Source of the DNA: Saprospiraceae bacterium
GTDB lineage: Bacteria; Bacteroidota; Bacteroidia; Chitinophagales; Saprospiraceae
Length of the DNA: 64,000 bases
NCBI GenBank assembly: GCA_016719855.1
Contig: JADJYH010000028.1
Span: 21,256-85,255, forward strand
Direction: 5' to 3'
Shown here: positions 52,296-61,147 of the stretch, in pieces
Numbering within the stretch: position 1 is the first letter of the stretch
Layout of the letters: each line of letters begins with the position of its first letter
Made by a program: the position numbers and the translations under genes
The notes under the pieces: generated by a model
What the model was told of the DNA's origin: nothing
Seen by the model: the letters and a program-made list of their open reading frames with translations, nothing else
Databases searched by the model: none

Positions 52296-54902
52296 GTGCC
52301 GCAAATCGTTACCCTGCCATTCCAGACCATCAAACTGCGCCTGAGCAACGGCGAAGAGTTGGCCTTCCCGCTCTCCGACCCGAATGCATTTCACCTCGGC
52401 ACGGCAGCAGATGGACTTGTGGAAAAATACGCCGCCAGCTTTCAAAAAAAACAACTCGACAAGGGAAAAACCACGGGCCTGCTCGACCTGCTCCGGGATG
52501 GCGATTTTCAATCTAAAAAGCTCACCGTGCCCTTCACCAAAGCCCCGGACGGCATCAGTTACCCGGATTTTGTGCTGGAGTTTGACTGCCTTTTTCAAAA
52601 CCAAGGCGAGTCGGTCTGGGGCATGCTCCCTGCTCTTGGGCTGGAGGCACTGGCCACCTCGGAAGCCGAGCTAGACCAGCACCTCGAAGAAGTGGTGCGA
52701 ATTGAGTTTTCTTCCAAAAAACGCCTTCAAAGCGTTTTTCAAATCATCGCCGCCAGCTGGTATGATGGCGCAGAAGTGGTCAGGTCGGAAATTAAACTGA
52801 AGGCATGGTCACCTTCGGAACTCGTTGAAAACCAGCGAAATAAGAAACAGGAGCTATTACCGAAGGTAGCCGAAAAAATGGTCGAAGAACACCAGCAGGC
52901 TTATGGTCGAGAGGAGGAACTGGGCCAGTTGGAGCGCATCCTCAAGGGCCGGTTCAGCCGCAACGTCCTGCTGGTTGGGGCATCGGGCACGGGCAAGACG
53001 GCACTGGTACAGGAGTTGGTACACCGCCGAAAGCAGCTCGGCATCGAAGCGGAAATCTGGGAAACCACGGCCTCCGTGCTCATCAAGGAACTCACCAACG
53101 AAACTGGCTGGCAGGACAACCTCAGCCTGCTGGTCAAGGAAATGACACTCAAGGGCGACATACTTTTTGTGCGCAACCTGGCCGAGCTGTTTGAGGTGGG
53201 GCGCTACGAGGGCAACGCCGTGAGCGTGGCCGAATACCTGCGCAGCGCCATCAGTCGGGGCGAAATCACGCTCATCGGCGAATGTACGCCCGAAGAACGT
53301 GCCCGCATCGAGCTGCGCAGCCCGAACTACCTCGCTTTTTTCCAGACCGTGGAAGTGACTGAGCCAAAGAAGGACGTCGAGGGAATTATTTTACAAAAAA
53401 TAAAGACGCTCGCCGGGCAGCACCAAGTGGCCATCGAACTGGACGCCGTGCAGGAAATCATTCGCCTGCACCGTCGTTTTTCACCGTACAGCGGTATGCC
53501 GGGAAGACCCATCCGCTTTCTCGAAAGCATCCTGCTGGGGCTGTCCGAACAACCGTTTTTTGACAAAAAGAAAAAACTCAAAGCCGCTGGCACAGGCCCA
53601 CAAGCTACCCCTGAAGGCGATGTCAATGCCACTATCACCCGTGACCTGGTGCTTAAAAGCTACTGCGCAGAAAGCGGCCTACCACCGTTCATGGTTGACC
53701 CCTCGCTTCCGATGGACGTTAACGCCATTCGTAAGTCGTTCAACGCCAACGTGTTCGGGCAGGAGCGGGCCGTGGCCGCCGTGGTGGACATGTTGGCCAC
53801 CGTCAAGACCGCCCTCAGCCGCACGGGCAAGCCCATCGCTTCGTTCCTCTTCGCCGGCCCGACCGGCGTGGGCAAAACGGAACTGGCCAAGGTGCTGGCC
53901 AGCACCATGTTCGGCAGCAGGGATCGGATGCTGCGCTTCGACATGAGCGAGTACAGCAGCCCATGGTCACTGATGCGGCTGACAGGCGAGGGGTACTATT
54001 CCGAAGGACTGCTGACTTCCGCCGTACGGCGTGACCCGTTTTGTGTGTTGCTTTTCGATGAAATCGAAAAAGCCGACCCGAAGTTTTTCGAGCTGTTGTT
54101 GCAAATACTCAGCGAGGGCCGCTTGTCGGACAGCCGGGGCCGAGCGGTCAATTTTTGCAGCGCCATCATCATCATGACGACCAATATCGGGGCGGCCAAC
54201 CTGCACCGAAACCGCATTTCCTGGAAAAAGGAATTGGAGGAAAAGGACGTGACGCAGCATTTCACCTCGGCCATCGAGCAGCATTTCCGGCCTGAGCTGT
54301 ACAACCGAATTGACGCCATTGTAGCGTTTGCGCCGCTCGACCAGCAAACGGTGCGCAACGTGGTGGAGCGGGAGATAGATTTGCTCCGCAAACGGGAGGG
54401 CATCCAGTTCCGGCATGTTGACCTTTCGATAGACGGGGCTGTGTACGAGTACCTGGCCGAGGTAGGCTACGACGCCCGGTTTGGAGCGAGGTACCTGCAA
54501 CGGGCCATCCGGGAGCGGCTGGCCGTACCGCTGGCCCAAGCGCTGAACGAGTACGCTTTTGACGAGCGCCTAAGCTTGAAGGTGGGCATGTTGGAGGGCA
54601 AAATAAGGGTACAAGTGGAGGCCGACCCGCTTGGCTTCGACCTGTTGCTGGAGCAGTGGGACAAGCTGACACTGGCCGAAAAAACCTCGCACCACCGTCG
54701 CAAAATCGCCCTGCTGCTTGAAAGCCCGCTGTACCTGCGTTTCCAAAGCGAAATGGACATGCTGGAAAGCGAAAAAGGGAAAATCGGCGAGGCTTTTTGG
54801 AAAAACGAGGAGCAGGTCAAACGGTACGGAGCCTGCACAGAAGCAGGGTGCTGCGAAATCCAAGGAAAGGACTACTACCTATTTGTACCAGCCCATGCCT
54901 AG
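52296..54902 (+). CDS. Clp/Hsp100-like AAA+ ATPase with degenerate first ATPase module
   Basis: An 868-residue protein with a novel ~195-residue N-terminal domain (LPFQTIKLRLSNGEELAFPLS...), unlike the Clp N domain. Module 1 has Walker A GASGTGKTA (about 227-235), but the Walker B region reads ILFVRNLAELFE where ClpB has ILFIDELHTMV, and the Arg-finger segment is LRSPNYLAFFQTV, so it can bind but probably not hydrolyse ATP. Module 2 is intact: GPTGVGKTE (about 521), LLFDEIEKAD (about 584), MTTNIG, HFRPELYNRID, YDARFGARYLQRAI. There is no coiled-coil M domain. GTG at 52296 is used as start. It overlaps the next gene by 8 bases. Probably an unfoldase for a dedicated substrate rather than general ClpB. 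Confidence 0.88.
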   Translation: MPQIVTLPFQTIKLRLSNGEELAFPLSDPNAFHLGTAADGLVEKYAASFQKKQLDKGKTTGLLDLLRDGDFQSKKLTVPFTKAPDGISYPDFVLEFDCLFQNQGESVWGMLPALGLEALATSEAELDQHLEEVVRIEFSSKKRLQSVFQIIAASWYDGAEVVRSEIKLKAWSPSELVENQRNKKQELLPKVAEKMVEEHQQAYGREEELGQLERILKGRFSRNVLLVGASGTGKTALVQELVHRRKQLGIEAEIWETTASVLIKELTNETGWQDNLSLLVKEMTLKGDILFVRNLAELFEVGRYEGNAVSVAEYLRSAISRGEITLIGECTPEERARIELRSPNYLAFFQTVEVTEPKKDVEGIILQKIKTLAGQHQVAIELDAVQEIIRLHRRFSPYSGMPGRPIRFLESILLGLSEQPFFDKKKKLKAAGTGPQATPEGDVNATITRDLVLKSYCAESGLPPFMVDPSLPMDVNAIRKSFNANVFGQERAVAAVVDMLATVKTALSRTGKPIASFLFAGPTGVGKTELAKVLASTMFGSRDRMLRFDMSEYSSPWSLMRLTGEGYYSEGLLTSAVRRDPFCVLLFDEIEKADPKFFELLLQILSEGRLSDSRGRAVNFCSAIIIMTTNIGAANLHRNRISWKKELEEKDVTQHFTSAIEQHFRPELYNRIDAIVAFAPLDQQTVRNVVEREIDLLRKREGIQFRHVDLSIDGAVYEYLAEVGYDARFGARYLQRAIRERLAVPLAQALNEYAFDERLSLKVGMLEGKIRVQVEADPLGFDLLLEQWDKLTLAEKTSHHRRKIALLLESPLYLRFQSEMDMLESEKGKIGEAFWKNEEQVKRYGACTEAGCCEIQGKDYYLFVPAHA

Positions 54903-55299
54903 TATCGAAAAGGGACGCCTATCCTTCAAGCCACCCAAGCCAGACGACCTGCTTTGTGGCATTGAACTGGAACTTTCAGGCCCAGGGGTTTGGCTGTACC
55001 TGCGTGAGGAAAAAGGCTTCCAGCTTTGGTCAACCAAGGAACACCCCGAGCATTTTCAACTTTTTGTGCAGACAGCGCTGGTGAAAACCAAGACACCGGA
55101 CGATGTTCATCGGCAGGCTTTCTACGCTAGCGGGAAGGCAAGGAGGCTGGTTTCTCCGCTCGGGCTTGCCGACTCAAAATTGGATTTGGCCACGCATGAC
55201 GCCCCGATGGACAATATTCTGCCATTGATAGAAAAGCTGGACTTGCTTTACAAGGATGGGCTTACGAGGGCATTCTTGGACAGCGAGCCTGAAGAATGA
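54895..55299 (+). CDS. Small protein translationally coupled to the Clp-like ATPase
   Basis: 134 residues, starting MPSIEKGRLSFKPPKPDDLLCGIELELSGPGVWLYLREEKGFQLWSTKEHPEHFQLFVQTALVKTKTPDDVHRQAFYASGKARRLVSPL. The ATG at 54895 overlaps the ATPase stop, so the two are almost certainly translated together. There is no signal peptide or membrane helix. I do not recognise the family; a role as adaptor or substrate of the ATPase is inference from coupling. Confidence 0.75.
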   Translation: MPSIEKGRLSFKPPKPDDLLCGIELELSGPGVWLYLREEKGFQLWSTKEHPEHFQLFVQTALVKTKTPDDVHRQAFYASGKARRLVSPLGLADSKLDLATHDAPMDNILPLIEKLDLLYKDGLTRAFLDSEPEE

Positions 55300-55610
55300 A
55301 TGGAGAAGAAACCATAAAAAAATATTTATCCGAAATCAAAAAAAATCAATCGTAGGGTTGGTCATTTTGGCAAAATAGGCTACCTTTCCCCTAATTAAAC
55401 AGTGGCCAAAAATTCCGTGTAAAACCTTTATTTTAAGCTGTTGTTAAGTTCTTTACTTACTGATTCACTTTCAACTAACACGACCCGTTTGGGTATCAGT
55501 GACGGCAAAATGGTTGTTCAGTGCGTATCCTCACACTTTGAAATCGCTGCATTGAACGACCACCGCCCCACCGACAGTCAACCGGGCGCTACAACTAAAC
55601 CTTTTGATTT
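55300..55610 (+). promoter_or_regulatory. 311-base intergenic region with candidate promoter
   Basis: No gene is visible. A TACCTTTC at 55381-55388 (one base from TAnnTTTG) follows a TTG at 55358-55360 by 20 bases, a plausible promoter for the small DNA-binding gene at 55611. The rest is AT-rich leader without an obvious structure. Confidence 0.4.
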
Positions 55611-55877
55611 ATGAACCTGACTTTCAAAGAGTTGAGAGACATCAAGCATGCACTGCCAACCGGCAGCATCTCCCGCATCGCTTCTGAGCTAAATGTTGAC
55701 GAACAAACCGTTCGCAACTATTTCGGCGCAAAAAAATACGCAGAAGGCGACATCGCCGACATCCAGGTGGAACCGGGGCCTGACGGTGGCATCGTCCATC
55801 TCGAAGACACCAGAATCCTTGATTTGGCCAGACAAATCATCGAAGCTTCCCACCAACAGGAGGTTAGTTCTAACTAA
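55611..55877 (+). CDS. Small putative helix-turn-helix DNA-binding protein
   Basis: 88 residues. The N-terminal half reads as a helix-turn-helix: TFKELRDIKHALPTGSISRIASELNVDEQTVRNYFGAKKY, with the second helix SRIASELNVD and recognition helix EQTVRNYFG. The acidic C-terminal part follows with DIQVEPGPDGGIVHLEDTRILDLARQIIEAS. Small proteins of this type are widespread in Bacteroidota but poorly studied. It has its own upstream region and is followed by a strong terminator, so it is monocistronic. Confidence 0.8.
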   Translation: MNLTFKELRDIKHALPTGSISRIASELNVDEQTVRNYFGAKKYAEGDIADIQVEPGPDGGIVHLEDTRILDLARQIIEASHQQEVSSN

Positions 55878-55900
55878 AAAAATAATCGTTTAACACTGAA

Positions 55901-55933
55901 AAAAAGGGGCGGAATTGAATTCCGCCCCTTTTT
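55901..55933 (+). terminator. Strong intrinsic terminator
   Basis: A5-GGGGCGGAAT (55901-55915) pairs with ATTCCGCCCC-T5 (55919-55933) around a 3-nt loop and ends in a U tract. Its A/T flanks make it effective in both directions, between the convergent genes at 55877 and 55948. Confidence 0.92.
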
Positions 55934-55947
55934 CTGTTTCAGTGGCA

Positions 55948-56533
55948 TCATAGGCTCAGGTAGTAGTCCCCAGTTAGTTTTCGGAAATCAGCCGTCCAAT
56001 CATTGCTGCCGGAACCTCAACCCTTCCATCGGCGGTAAAATCATGCAAAACCTACCCTCGTGCGATAGCAACGAACGCACTGCGGAAAGCAGGTCGCCAT
56101 GCGGCAATTTGACGGTGTGGCGCACCGAGTTCTTGTCTTGGCTACTCGAAAAAGTGCCGCCGCTGAAGAACGGCGGGTTGCTCACGATGAGGTCGTACCG
56201 TTGTCGGGTTTGCTTCGCAAAATCTTGGATGGAAGTGTGGAAACTAGTGAGGTGGTCAGCCCAAGGCGAGTTTTGCATGTTCTCCATCGCCTGGTGGCAG
56301 GCTTCCTCGTCAATTTCTACGGCGTGGATGGTGGCATTGGTGGCCGCCCTTTGCGCCAGCATGATGGCTATGAGGCCAGTGCCGGTGCCAATGTCAAGGA
56401 CACTAGCGGCGTCCGTGGTGTCGGACCAAGCGCCGAGTAGTATGCCGTCCGTGCCCACTTTCATGGAGCATCGGTCCTGCGCTATGGCGAATTGTTTGAA
56501 CTGAAAGGGCTTCACGTCGGAAATGGTCTGCAT
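55948..56533 (-). CDS. tRNA1(Val) (adenine37-N6)-methyltransferase-like, with an internal deletion near the C-terminus
   Basis: The start MQTISDVKPFQFKQFAIAQDRCSMKVGTDGILLGAW at 56533, then the SAM site SVLDIGTGTGLIAIMLAQR and the target-adenine motif SNPPFFSGG; this matches the TrmN6/YfiC family. The frame ends LPPMEGLRFRQQ at 56000. In the next frame the sequence immediately gives NDWTADFRKLTGDYYLSL and TGA at 55948, the usual end of Bacteroidota members. About 40 intervening residues present in relatives are missing, so the junction near 56010-56020 is a deletion with a frame change, most simply an assembly fault. Confidence 0.8.
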
Positions 56534-56915
56534 CGGACAAGTGTTTGAGGGTGAGCAGCCTGGCCAACAGGCTGCCAAGGTAAATGCCCGCATAGTTACA
56601 CACCATGTCCATTATTTCAAAATTTCTGGATGGAATGAAAAGTTGGCTGCATTCTTCCAGCGTAATGCAGATGGCCAACAACAGGCTGCTGAACAACAAC
56701 TCGTGACCAAGGATGTTCAACCGCCGCTGGTTCATGGCGTTGTAAAGCAGGTACGACAGCATCACCATCAGGCCGAAATGGATGGCTTTGTCGCCAAAGG
56801 GCACGGAACTGATGCAGTACTTGACCAACATGCCAGCAGGTGTTTGGAAACCCACGATGGTGATGATAAAAACAAAGATGGAAATGGCTGACGCCGTAAG
56901 GATTTTGAAAAGCAT
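56403..56915 (-). CDS. VanZ-like membrane protein
   Basis: The frame of 170 residues has four hydrophobic segments and the VanZ signature: SSVPFGDKAIHFGLMVMLSYLLYNAMN, then LLFSSLLLAICITLEECSQLFIPSRNFEIMDMVCNYAGIYLGSLLARLL. VanZ-like proteins are small membrane proteins; one is linked to teicoplanin resistance, but general function is unknown. The frame overlaps the trmN6-like start (56533) by 131 bases; the last ~40 residues read as shadow (HGRHTTRRLVRHHGRR), so the real end is probably near 56520 and a frameshift there is likely. Confidence 0.75.
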   Translation of the reverse strand: MLFKILTASAISIFVFIITIVGFQTPAGMLVKYCISSVPFGDKAIHFGLMVMLSYLLYNAMNQRRLNILGHELLFSSLLLAICITLEECSQLFIPSRNFEIMDMVCNYAGIYLGSLLARLLTLKHLSDADHFRREALSVQTIRHSAGPMLHESGHGRHTTRRLVRHHGRR

Positions 56916-56997
56916 GAACCTAAATTTAGCGGAGGTGCTTAAACAGGTTCAAATTGTTTACCAAAAAAGAAGTTTTGGAAGATTGATTTGTCAGCGA

Positions 56998-57022
56998 AGC
57001 TGTAACCACTTGATTTACAGCT
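56998..57022. terminator. Hairpin downstream of the M56-like gene
   Basis: AGCTGTAA (56998-57005) pairs with TTACAGCT (57015-57022) around a 9-nt loop, 16 bases beyond the stop at 57038 on the minus strand. A modest terminator candidate. Confidence 0.4.
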
Positions 57023-57037
57023 ACATGAAATTTTTAC

Positions 57038-58987
57038 CTAATCGTTCCTCAAGTGCTTTTTTCCCTTGTGCTTCATGGAATCTGGCCTCGGCGAATTGTG
57101 CCTCGGCACTGCTATCACCTCGGTTTTTTCACCAAAACTCAGCCAATAATTCTTGTCGGAAGCCGGAATACGGCGGTCTTTTGCGGGGTTGCCCACGTTG
57201 AAGGCGAAAGAGGCTGGGAACAGTTTTCGGTTTCCCTCCTCATCTTGAACCACTATTTTTTCAAAAAAAATACTGCTTTCATTCTGCACGTTTTGGAGCG
57301 CCAACTTGATGGCCATATCGCCAGTCCGGTAGGTTTCAAAGCACTTGGCCGGGCCGTTTTTCCCAGCGATGATGATTTGGAAAGAAACCAGGCTCAACGT
57401 ATCATCATCTATCAACAGCAGCGGTTCCCGCTCTATGGAAAGCAAAAAGCTATCCAACGGATAGTTCAAGTTGGAGGGGGCAGCCGCCATTTGGCCCCAC
57501 ACCATTCGGACGTCCTTGTTTTGATAATCTTGGTACTCCGGTAGGTAGAAAGCGTCCTTTTCCAAGAAGGTCAGGGTGGTATTGGCCGCAGCCACTTTTG
57601 AAGCCAGTGATTCGGCCTCTGTGAGGTAATGGCGATTGGTGCGGAAATCTGGTATTCGCACGATTTCATATTGCCGGGCATCCCCGTAAAGTTGCAGGAT
57701 GCGGGCAGCATTGGGATGGTTGGGGTCTATTTTCACCAATGCCCGCTGGCCCTTCCGTGCCACGATTTGGTAGGCCATGGTGGCTTCAAGGTGGTTGATT
57801 TGTGGCACAAAAAACGGCGGCTCATAGCCTGCGTTCGGGTCTTTGATGCGGATTTCGACTTTGGAAAGGTAGATGTCCTCGGTGTCGCCGAACAGCACCA
57901 ACTCGTCCCCAAGGCCGAGGCTGTCATTGAAGACCACGCCTTTTTGTCGGTCGAGAAGCACGACTTTTTTGGGGTCAATGCCATTGATGTACGCCTGAAC
58001 GCCTGTTCTGTTCGATTTGTAAATGATGCTGAAAACGCCGGGCTTTACGGACACCCCATCCTTGAAAACCGTAAGCGGCAAGTTCACAATTCGCTGAAAA
58101 TCACCAAGTTCCACCTCCACCTCGGTGCTGTACCCGTTTGGGTTGGCGAACTTTTTCAGCGGCATTTTCAGCCCACCCCACTCCACCAGGTACTCGTGCT
58201 GCCTTTCGATTTTGTTTTCAAAAATGGTGCTGTCAAAAAAATCGGCAACCAGCTCCCCCACCCGATGCGTTGGAGAAATGGCGGCTGGCGTAACTGTAAA
58301 CAACAGCGCCAGCCCAATGGCCAATGATGCAAAGCCTAATGAATTTAGGGAAACTACGCCGACTGGAGCAGGTCGGTCTTCCTGCCAATTAGCGAACAAC
58401 TCCGCCCAACTTTCCCGGTATCGGTAGGCCAGCGGGTTCCACCAATTCAGCACCAGCAGCAGCTCGACCAGCAGCGCCTCCCACCCAAACAGCGGATGGA
58501 TGGGAATCCAATGCGCCGCCCAATTCGCTTTTTTTGCTTCGTCAAACGAACGCCAGTTCAGCAACAGGTTGCTCATCACCGCAGTGGGCATGGCCTGCCA
58601 AGCAGCGGCCCTCGTGGCATTGTTCCCCTTTTCTTTCAAAAATTGGTGGACGAGCCAAAACCTGTCCGTCAGCCGGAACGATGAAACTAGCACCCCGGCG
58701 AAGAAGACCACCAACAACAGTGAGCCAACCGAAATGGAAAAGGAAGGAAGTTGAAATTCCAGCAGTCTGGTGATGGACATGGTTTTCGTGCCTACGGGCA
58801 AAGCCTCTTGGTTGGCAAGAAACAGGGAAGGAAGCAAAGGAAGTAGGAATGCCAGTGGCGGAATGAGGCGCAATTGCCATCTTTTTGCCCAAAACGACTG
58901 AACCCGACTCCGAGTAAGGAGAAAATATCGTTGCAAGAGCCAAAATGCAAGCAGCGATTCGAGTGCAAACTGCGGAAATGATGGCAT
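57038..58987 (-). CDS. M56/BlaR1-like membrane protein lacking the zinc-protease motif
   Basis: A 649-residue protein. The N-terminal ~240 residues have four membrane helices and follow the M56 family: ALESLLAFWLLQRYFLL, VGSLLLVVFFAGVLVSSFRL, then HPLFGWEALLVELLLVLNWWNPLAYRYRESWAELFANW, where BlaR1/MecR1-type proteases have an HExxH motif before the ELL..I.WFNP block. That HExxH is absent here (AAHWIPIHPLFGWEAL). The C-terminal ~400 residues form an extracytoplasmic region with FSIIYKSNRTGVQAYINGIDPKK and GDELVLFGDTEDIYLSKVEIRI. It may sense rather than cleave. No BlaI-type repressor gene is adjacent. Confidence 0.75.
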   Translation of the reverse strand: MPSFPQFALESLLAFWLLQRYFLLTRSRVQSFWAKRWQLRLIPPLAFLLPLLPSLFLANQEALPVGTKTMSITRLLEFQLPSFSISVGSLLLVVFFAGVLVSSFRLTDRFWLVHQFLKEKGNNATRAAAWQAMPTAVMSNLLLNWRSFDEAKKANWAAHWIPIHPLFGWEALLVELLLVLNWWNPLAYRYRESWAELFANWQEDRPAPVGVVSLNSLGFASLAIGLALLFTVTPAAISPTHRVGELVADFFDSTIFENKIERQHEYLVEWGGLKMPLKKFANPNGYSTEVEVELGDFQRIVNLPLTVFKDGVSVKPGVFSIIYKSNRTGVQAYINGIDPKKVVLLDRQKGVVFNDSLGLGDELVLFGDTEDIYLSKVEIRIKDPNAGYEPPFFVPQINHLEATMAYQIVARKGQRALVKIDPNHPNAARILQLYGDARQYEIVRIPDFRTNRHYLTEAESLASKVAAANTTLTFLEKDAFYLPEYQDYQNKDVRMVWGQMAAAPSNLNYPLDSFLLSIEREPLLLIDDDTLSLVSFQIIIAGKNGPAKCFETYRTGDMAIKLALQNVQNESSIFFEKIVVQDEEGNRKLFPASFAFNVGNPAKDRRIPASDKNYWLSFGEKTEVIAVPRHNSPRPDSMKHKGKKHLRND

Positions 58988-59136
58988 AGATTGGCAATTT
59001 TTGAGCCTGAAAATTAAACACTTAACGCTTGATTCTCAACTCGATACATGCCTGTTAACATTTGGTTCGGGTTACTTCGAACTAATAGTTTTTGCAAACC
59101 GCTCGGCCCCCCCTTTTCTCGCTAAACCTAAATAAG

Positions 59137-59949
59137 TCAATATTTCAAAACACGACTGCGCTTGCCGCCCACGGCCACCATTTTATCCTCCACCTCGTGT
59201 ACCAGCTCGATGAAATGGGCATCTCGCTTGATACTGCGCACCCGCTCGAAGGGCAGGTCAACTTGGATATGCTGCACAAACTGGCCGGGATTGGCCCGCA
59301 TGATGTAGATGTCGTCGCCCAAGTAAACGGCCTCCGAGATGTCGTGGGTAACAAAAATGACGGTGGGGTGGAACTCCAACCATATCTCGCTCAACAGCTC
59401 CTGCATTTGCAGGCGGGTGTTGATGTCGAGCGCCCCGAACGGCTCGTCCATGAGCAGGATTTCTGGGTTGGCCACCATGCTGCGGGCAATGGCCACCCGC
59501 TGCAATTGACCACCTGAAAGCGTTGGATACTGGGCAAATTTGTTTTCGTGGCCGTCCAGGCCCACCTTTTTGATGATGTCCATGGCACGTTCCCGGCGCT
59601 GTTTTTCCGCCACGCCCTTGTACGATAGTGAAAGCGCCACATTATCAAGCACCGAAAGCCAGGGCAGGCTGGAATATTGCTGAAAAACCATGCTCACCCG
59701 AGGCGCCACTTCGATGGGCTTGCCGTGAATAAGCACCTCGCCTTCTGTCGGTTTTTGCAAGCCTGCCACATAGCGCAGGATGGTGGACTTGCCGCAGCCG
59801 GACATGCCGAGCAGCACCACGAACTCGCCTTGCGCTGGCTTGTCGGGGATGACGAGGTTTGCATTTTTGATAACCCAACTGTTGCCACCATCGTAGGTCT
59901 GGCCGACGTTGCGAAGCTCAATGATGGACGGATGATTTGTTGCTGCCAT
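59137..59949 (-). CDS. ABC transporter ATPase, nitrate/sulfonate/taurine type
   Basis: A 270-residue importer-type ATPase of the SsuB/TauB group: Walker A GMSGCGKST, Q-loop VFQQYSSLPWLSVLDNVALSL, signature LSGGQLQRVAIARS, Walker B ILLMDEPFGALD and H-loop FVTHDISEAVYLGDDI. The PFGALD and HDISEA forms are typical of the nitrate/taurine branch. It is the second gene of a unit with the permease at 60012-61118 and would energise import of a small organic or anionic substrate. No binding-protein gene is adjacent; the SBP-OmpA fusion at 24930-26492 is of the matching type. Confidence 0.92.
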   Translation of the reverse strand: MAATNHPSIIELRNVGQTYDGGNSWVIKNANLVIPDKPAQGEFVVLLGMSGCGKSTILRYVAGLQKPTEGEVLIHGKPIEVAPRVSMVFQQYSSLPWLSVLDNVALSLSYKGVAEKQRRERAMDIIKKVGLDGHENKFAQYPTLSGGQLQRVAIARSMVANPEILLMDEPFGALDINTRLQMQELLSEIWLEFHPTVIFVTHDISEAVYLGDDIYIMRANPGQFVQHIQVDLPFERVRSIKRDAHFIELVHEVEDKMVAVGGKRSRVLKY

Positions 59950-59950
59950 T

Positions 59951-59990
59951 TTTATAAAAGTAAAAAGGCGAAAGTAAAAAGTGAAAAGTG
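59951..59990. repeat. Heptad-like A-rich tract (word AAAGTAA)
   Basis: Units of AAAAGTAAAAAGGCGAAAGTAAAAAGTGAAAAGTGG with 7-9 nt spacing lie between the permease stop and the ATPase start. On the minus strand it contains TACTTTCG (59976-59969), a possible -7 box. Confidence 0.45.
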
Positions 59991-60011
59991 GTGGTTAGAA
60001 ACTTGCAAGGT

Positions 60012-61118
60012 TCAAGACTGACTTCGCAGCGCAGCCTGCAACTTTATTTCACCAAAAACAATGAAAACTAGCGCCGCCAACGCACCGATGAGGGCGATGG
60101 TGCCGACCATCGGCAGTTTGGCGAAAAAGATAGACAAGGTGAAGATGAGCAGTAGCAGGTAGATGCCGTAGCGCACCTCGTTGTTGCCGTTCAGCACGGT
60201 TTTGTAGTGCCGGTGCGGGTAGAGCCGCTTGCCGATGTACACGAAAATGCGGTCTTGCAAAAATCCGATGAGGATGATGACGAGAATGATGGCGAACATA
60301 TCGGGCACCTGCTGCAAGCGGCGTTTGATGTAAATAAGCGCACCGAGGCCGCCGCCGTCCTTGTTGATGTACTCCGCCACGATGATATAGGTCCAGGATA
60401 CCGCCGTGAGCACCCGGATATCGTCGAGGAGGCGGCTCATGACGGCAGGGAAATAGACCGTTTTGATGGTCTGCCAGTTGCTGGCACCGAGCGTGAACAC
60501 GGTGGAGAGGTACACCTCCTCCACGTCGTCAATGCGGGAAATGACGGTCGGGAGCAAGAAAACGATGATGCCGAAGGCGAGGAACGCCACCTTCATTTCA
60601 TCGTAAATGCCGAACCAGATGATGAATACCCCGATGAGCGCCGTCAGTGGGAGGTAGCGAAGGGCGTCCACCGGCTTGCTGAACATCCCCCGGAACAGCG
60701 GGAACAACCCGACCAAAAAGCCAATCGGGATGCAAATCAAAACGGCCCAGAAATAGCCCTTGAGGTTGAGCCAGATGGAGCGGAGGGCGTTGCCCAAAAG
60801 GTTATCGTCTTTTATCAGGCCACTGTAACTGTTTGCCACTTGGGTTGGAAGCGGTACGATTGGGTAGATTTTCCTGAACTCCTTGGCATTGGCAAACTTG
60901 ATGGAATCGGCTCGGAGGATGGAGTCCCGAAGTACCGTGTTCTGGATGGAGTCGGCGGTGAGGGAGGAGGGCAACTCTGTATTGAAGCCATCCACGACGG
61001 GCACTTTTCGGGAAAGCGCCTCTGCCAGCCCCCACCAAACGGCAAGGATGAAGATGATACCAAGAATGCCCAATACCAGGCGCTGCGATTTGGTCAATTT
61101 GCCCCGTAGCTCAAACAT
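60012..61118 (-). CDS. ABC transporter permease with an enlarged periplasmic insert
   Basis: A 368-residue permease. After TM1 (LVLGILGIIFILAVWWGLAEAL, about 16-37) comes a predicted periplasmic stretch of about 90 residues (about 38-125: VDGFNTELPSSLTADSIQNTVLRDSILRADSIKFANAKEFRKIYPIVPLPTQV...) before the BPD-transport core: IWLNLKGYFWAVLICIPIGFLVGLFPLF, LPLTALIGVFIIWFGIYDEMKVAFLAFGIIVFLLPTVI, TLGASNWQTIKTVYFPAVMSRLLDDIRVLTAVSWTYIIVAEYI. The EAA-type loop is GASNWQTIKTVYFPAVMSRLLDDI. It starts the two-gene unit with the ATPase; such an insert is unusual for TauC/SsuC. Confidence 0.9.
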   Translation of the reverse strand: MFELRGKLTKSQRLVLGILGIIFILAVWWGLAEALSRKVPVVDGFNTELPSSLTADSIQNTVLRDSILRADSIKFANAKEFRKIYPIVPLPTQVANSYSGLIKDDNLLGNALRSIWLNLKGYFWAVLICIPIGFLVGLFPLFRGMFSKPVDALRYLPLTALIGVFIIWFGIYDEMKVAFLAFGIIVFLLPTVISRIDDVEEVYLSTVFTLGASNWQTIKTVYFPAVMSRLLDDIRVLTAVSWTYIIVAEYINKDGGGLGALIYIKRRLQQVPDMFAIILVIILIGFLQDRIFVYIGKRLYPHRHYKTVLNGNNEVRYGIYLLLLIFTLSIFFAKLPMVGTIALIGALAALVFIVFGEIKLQAALRSQS

Positions 61119-61147
61119 GGTTCAATGATTTTGGGGGCAAGTTACGG

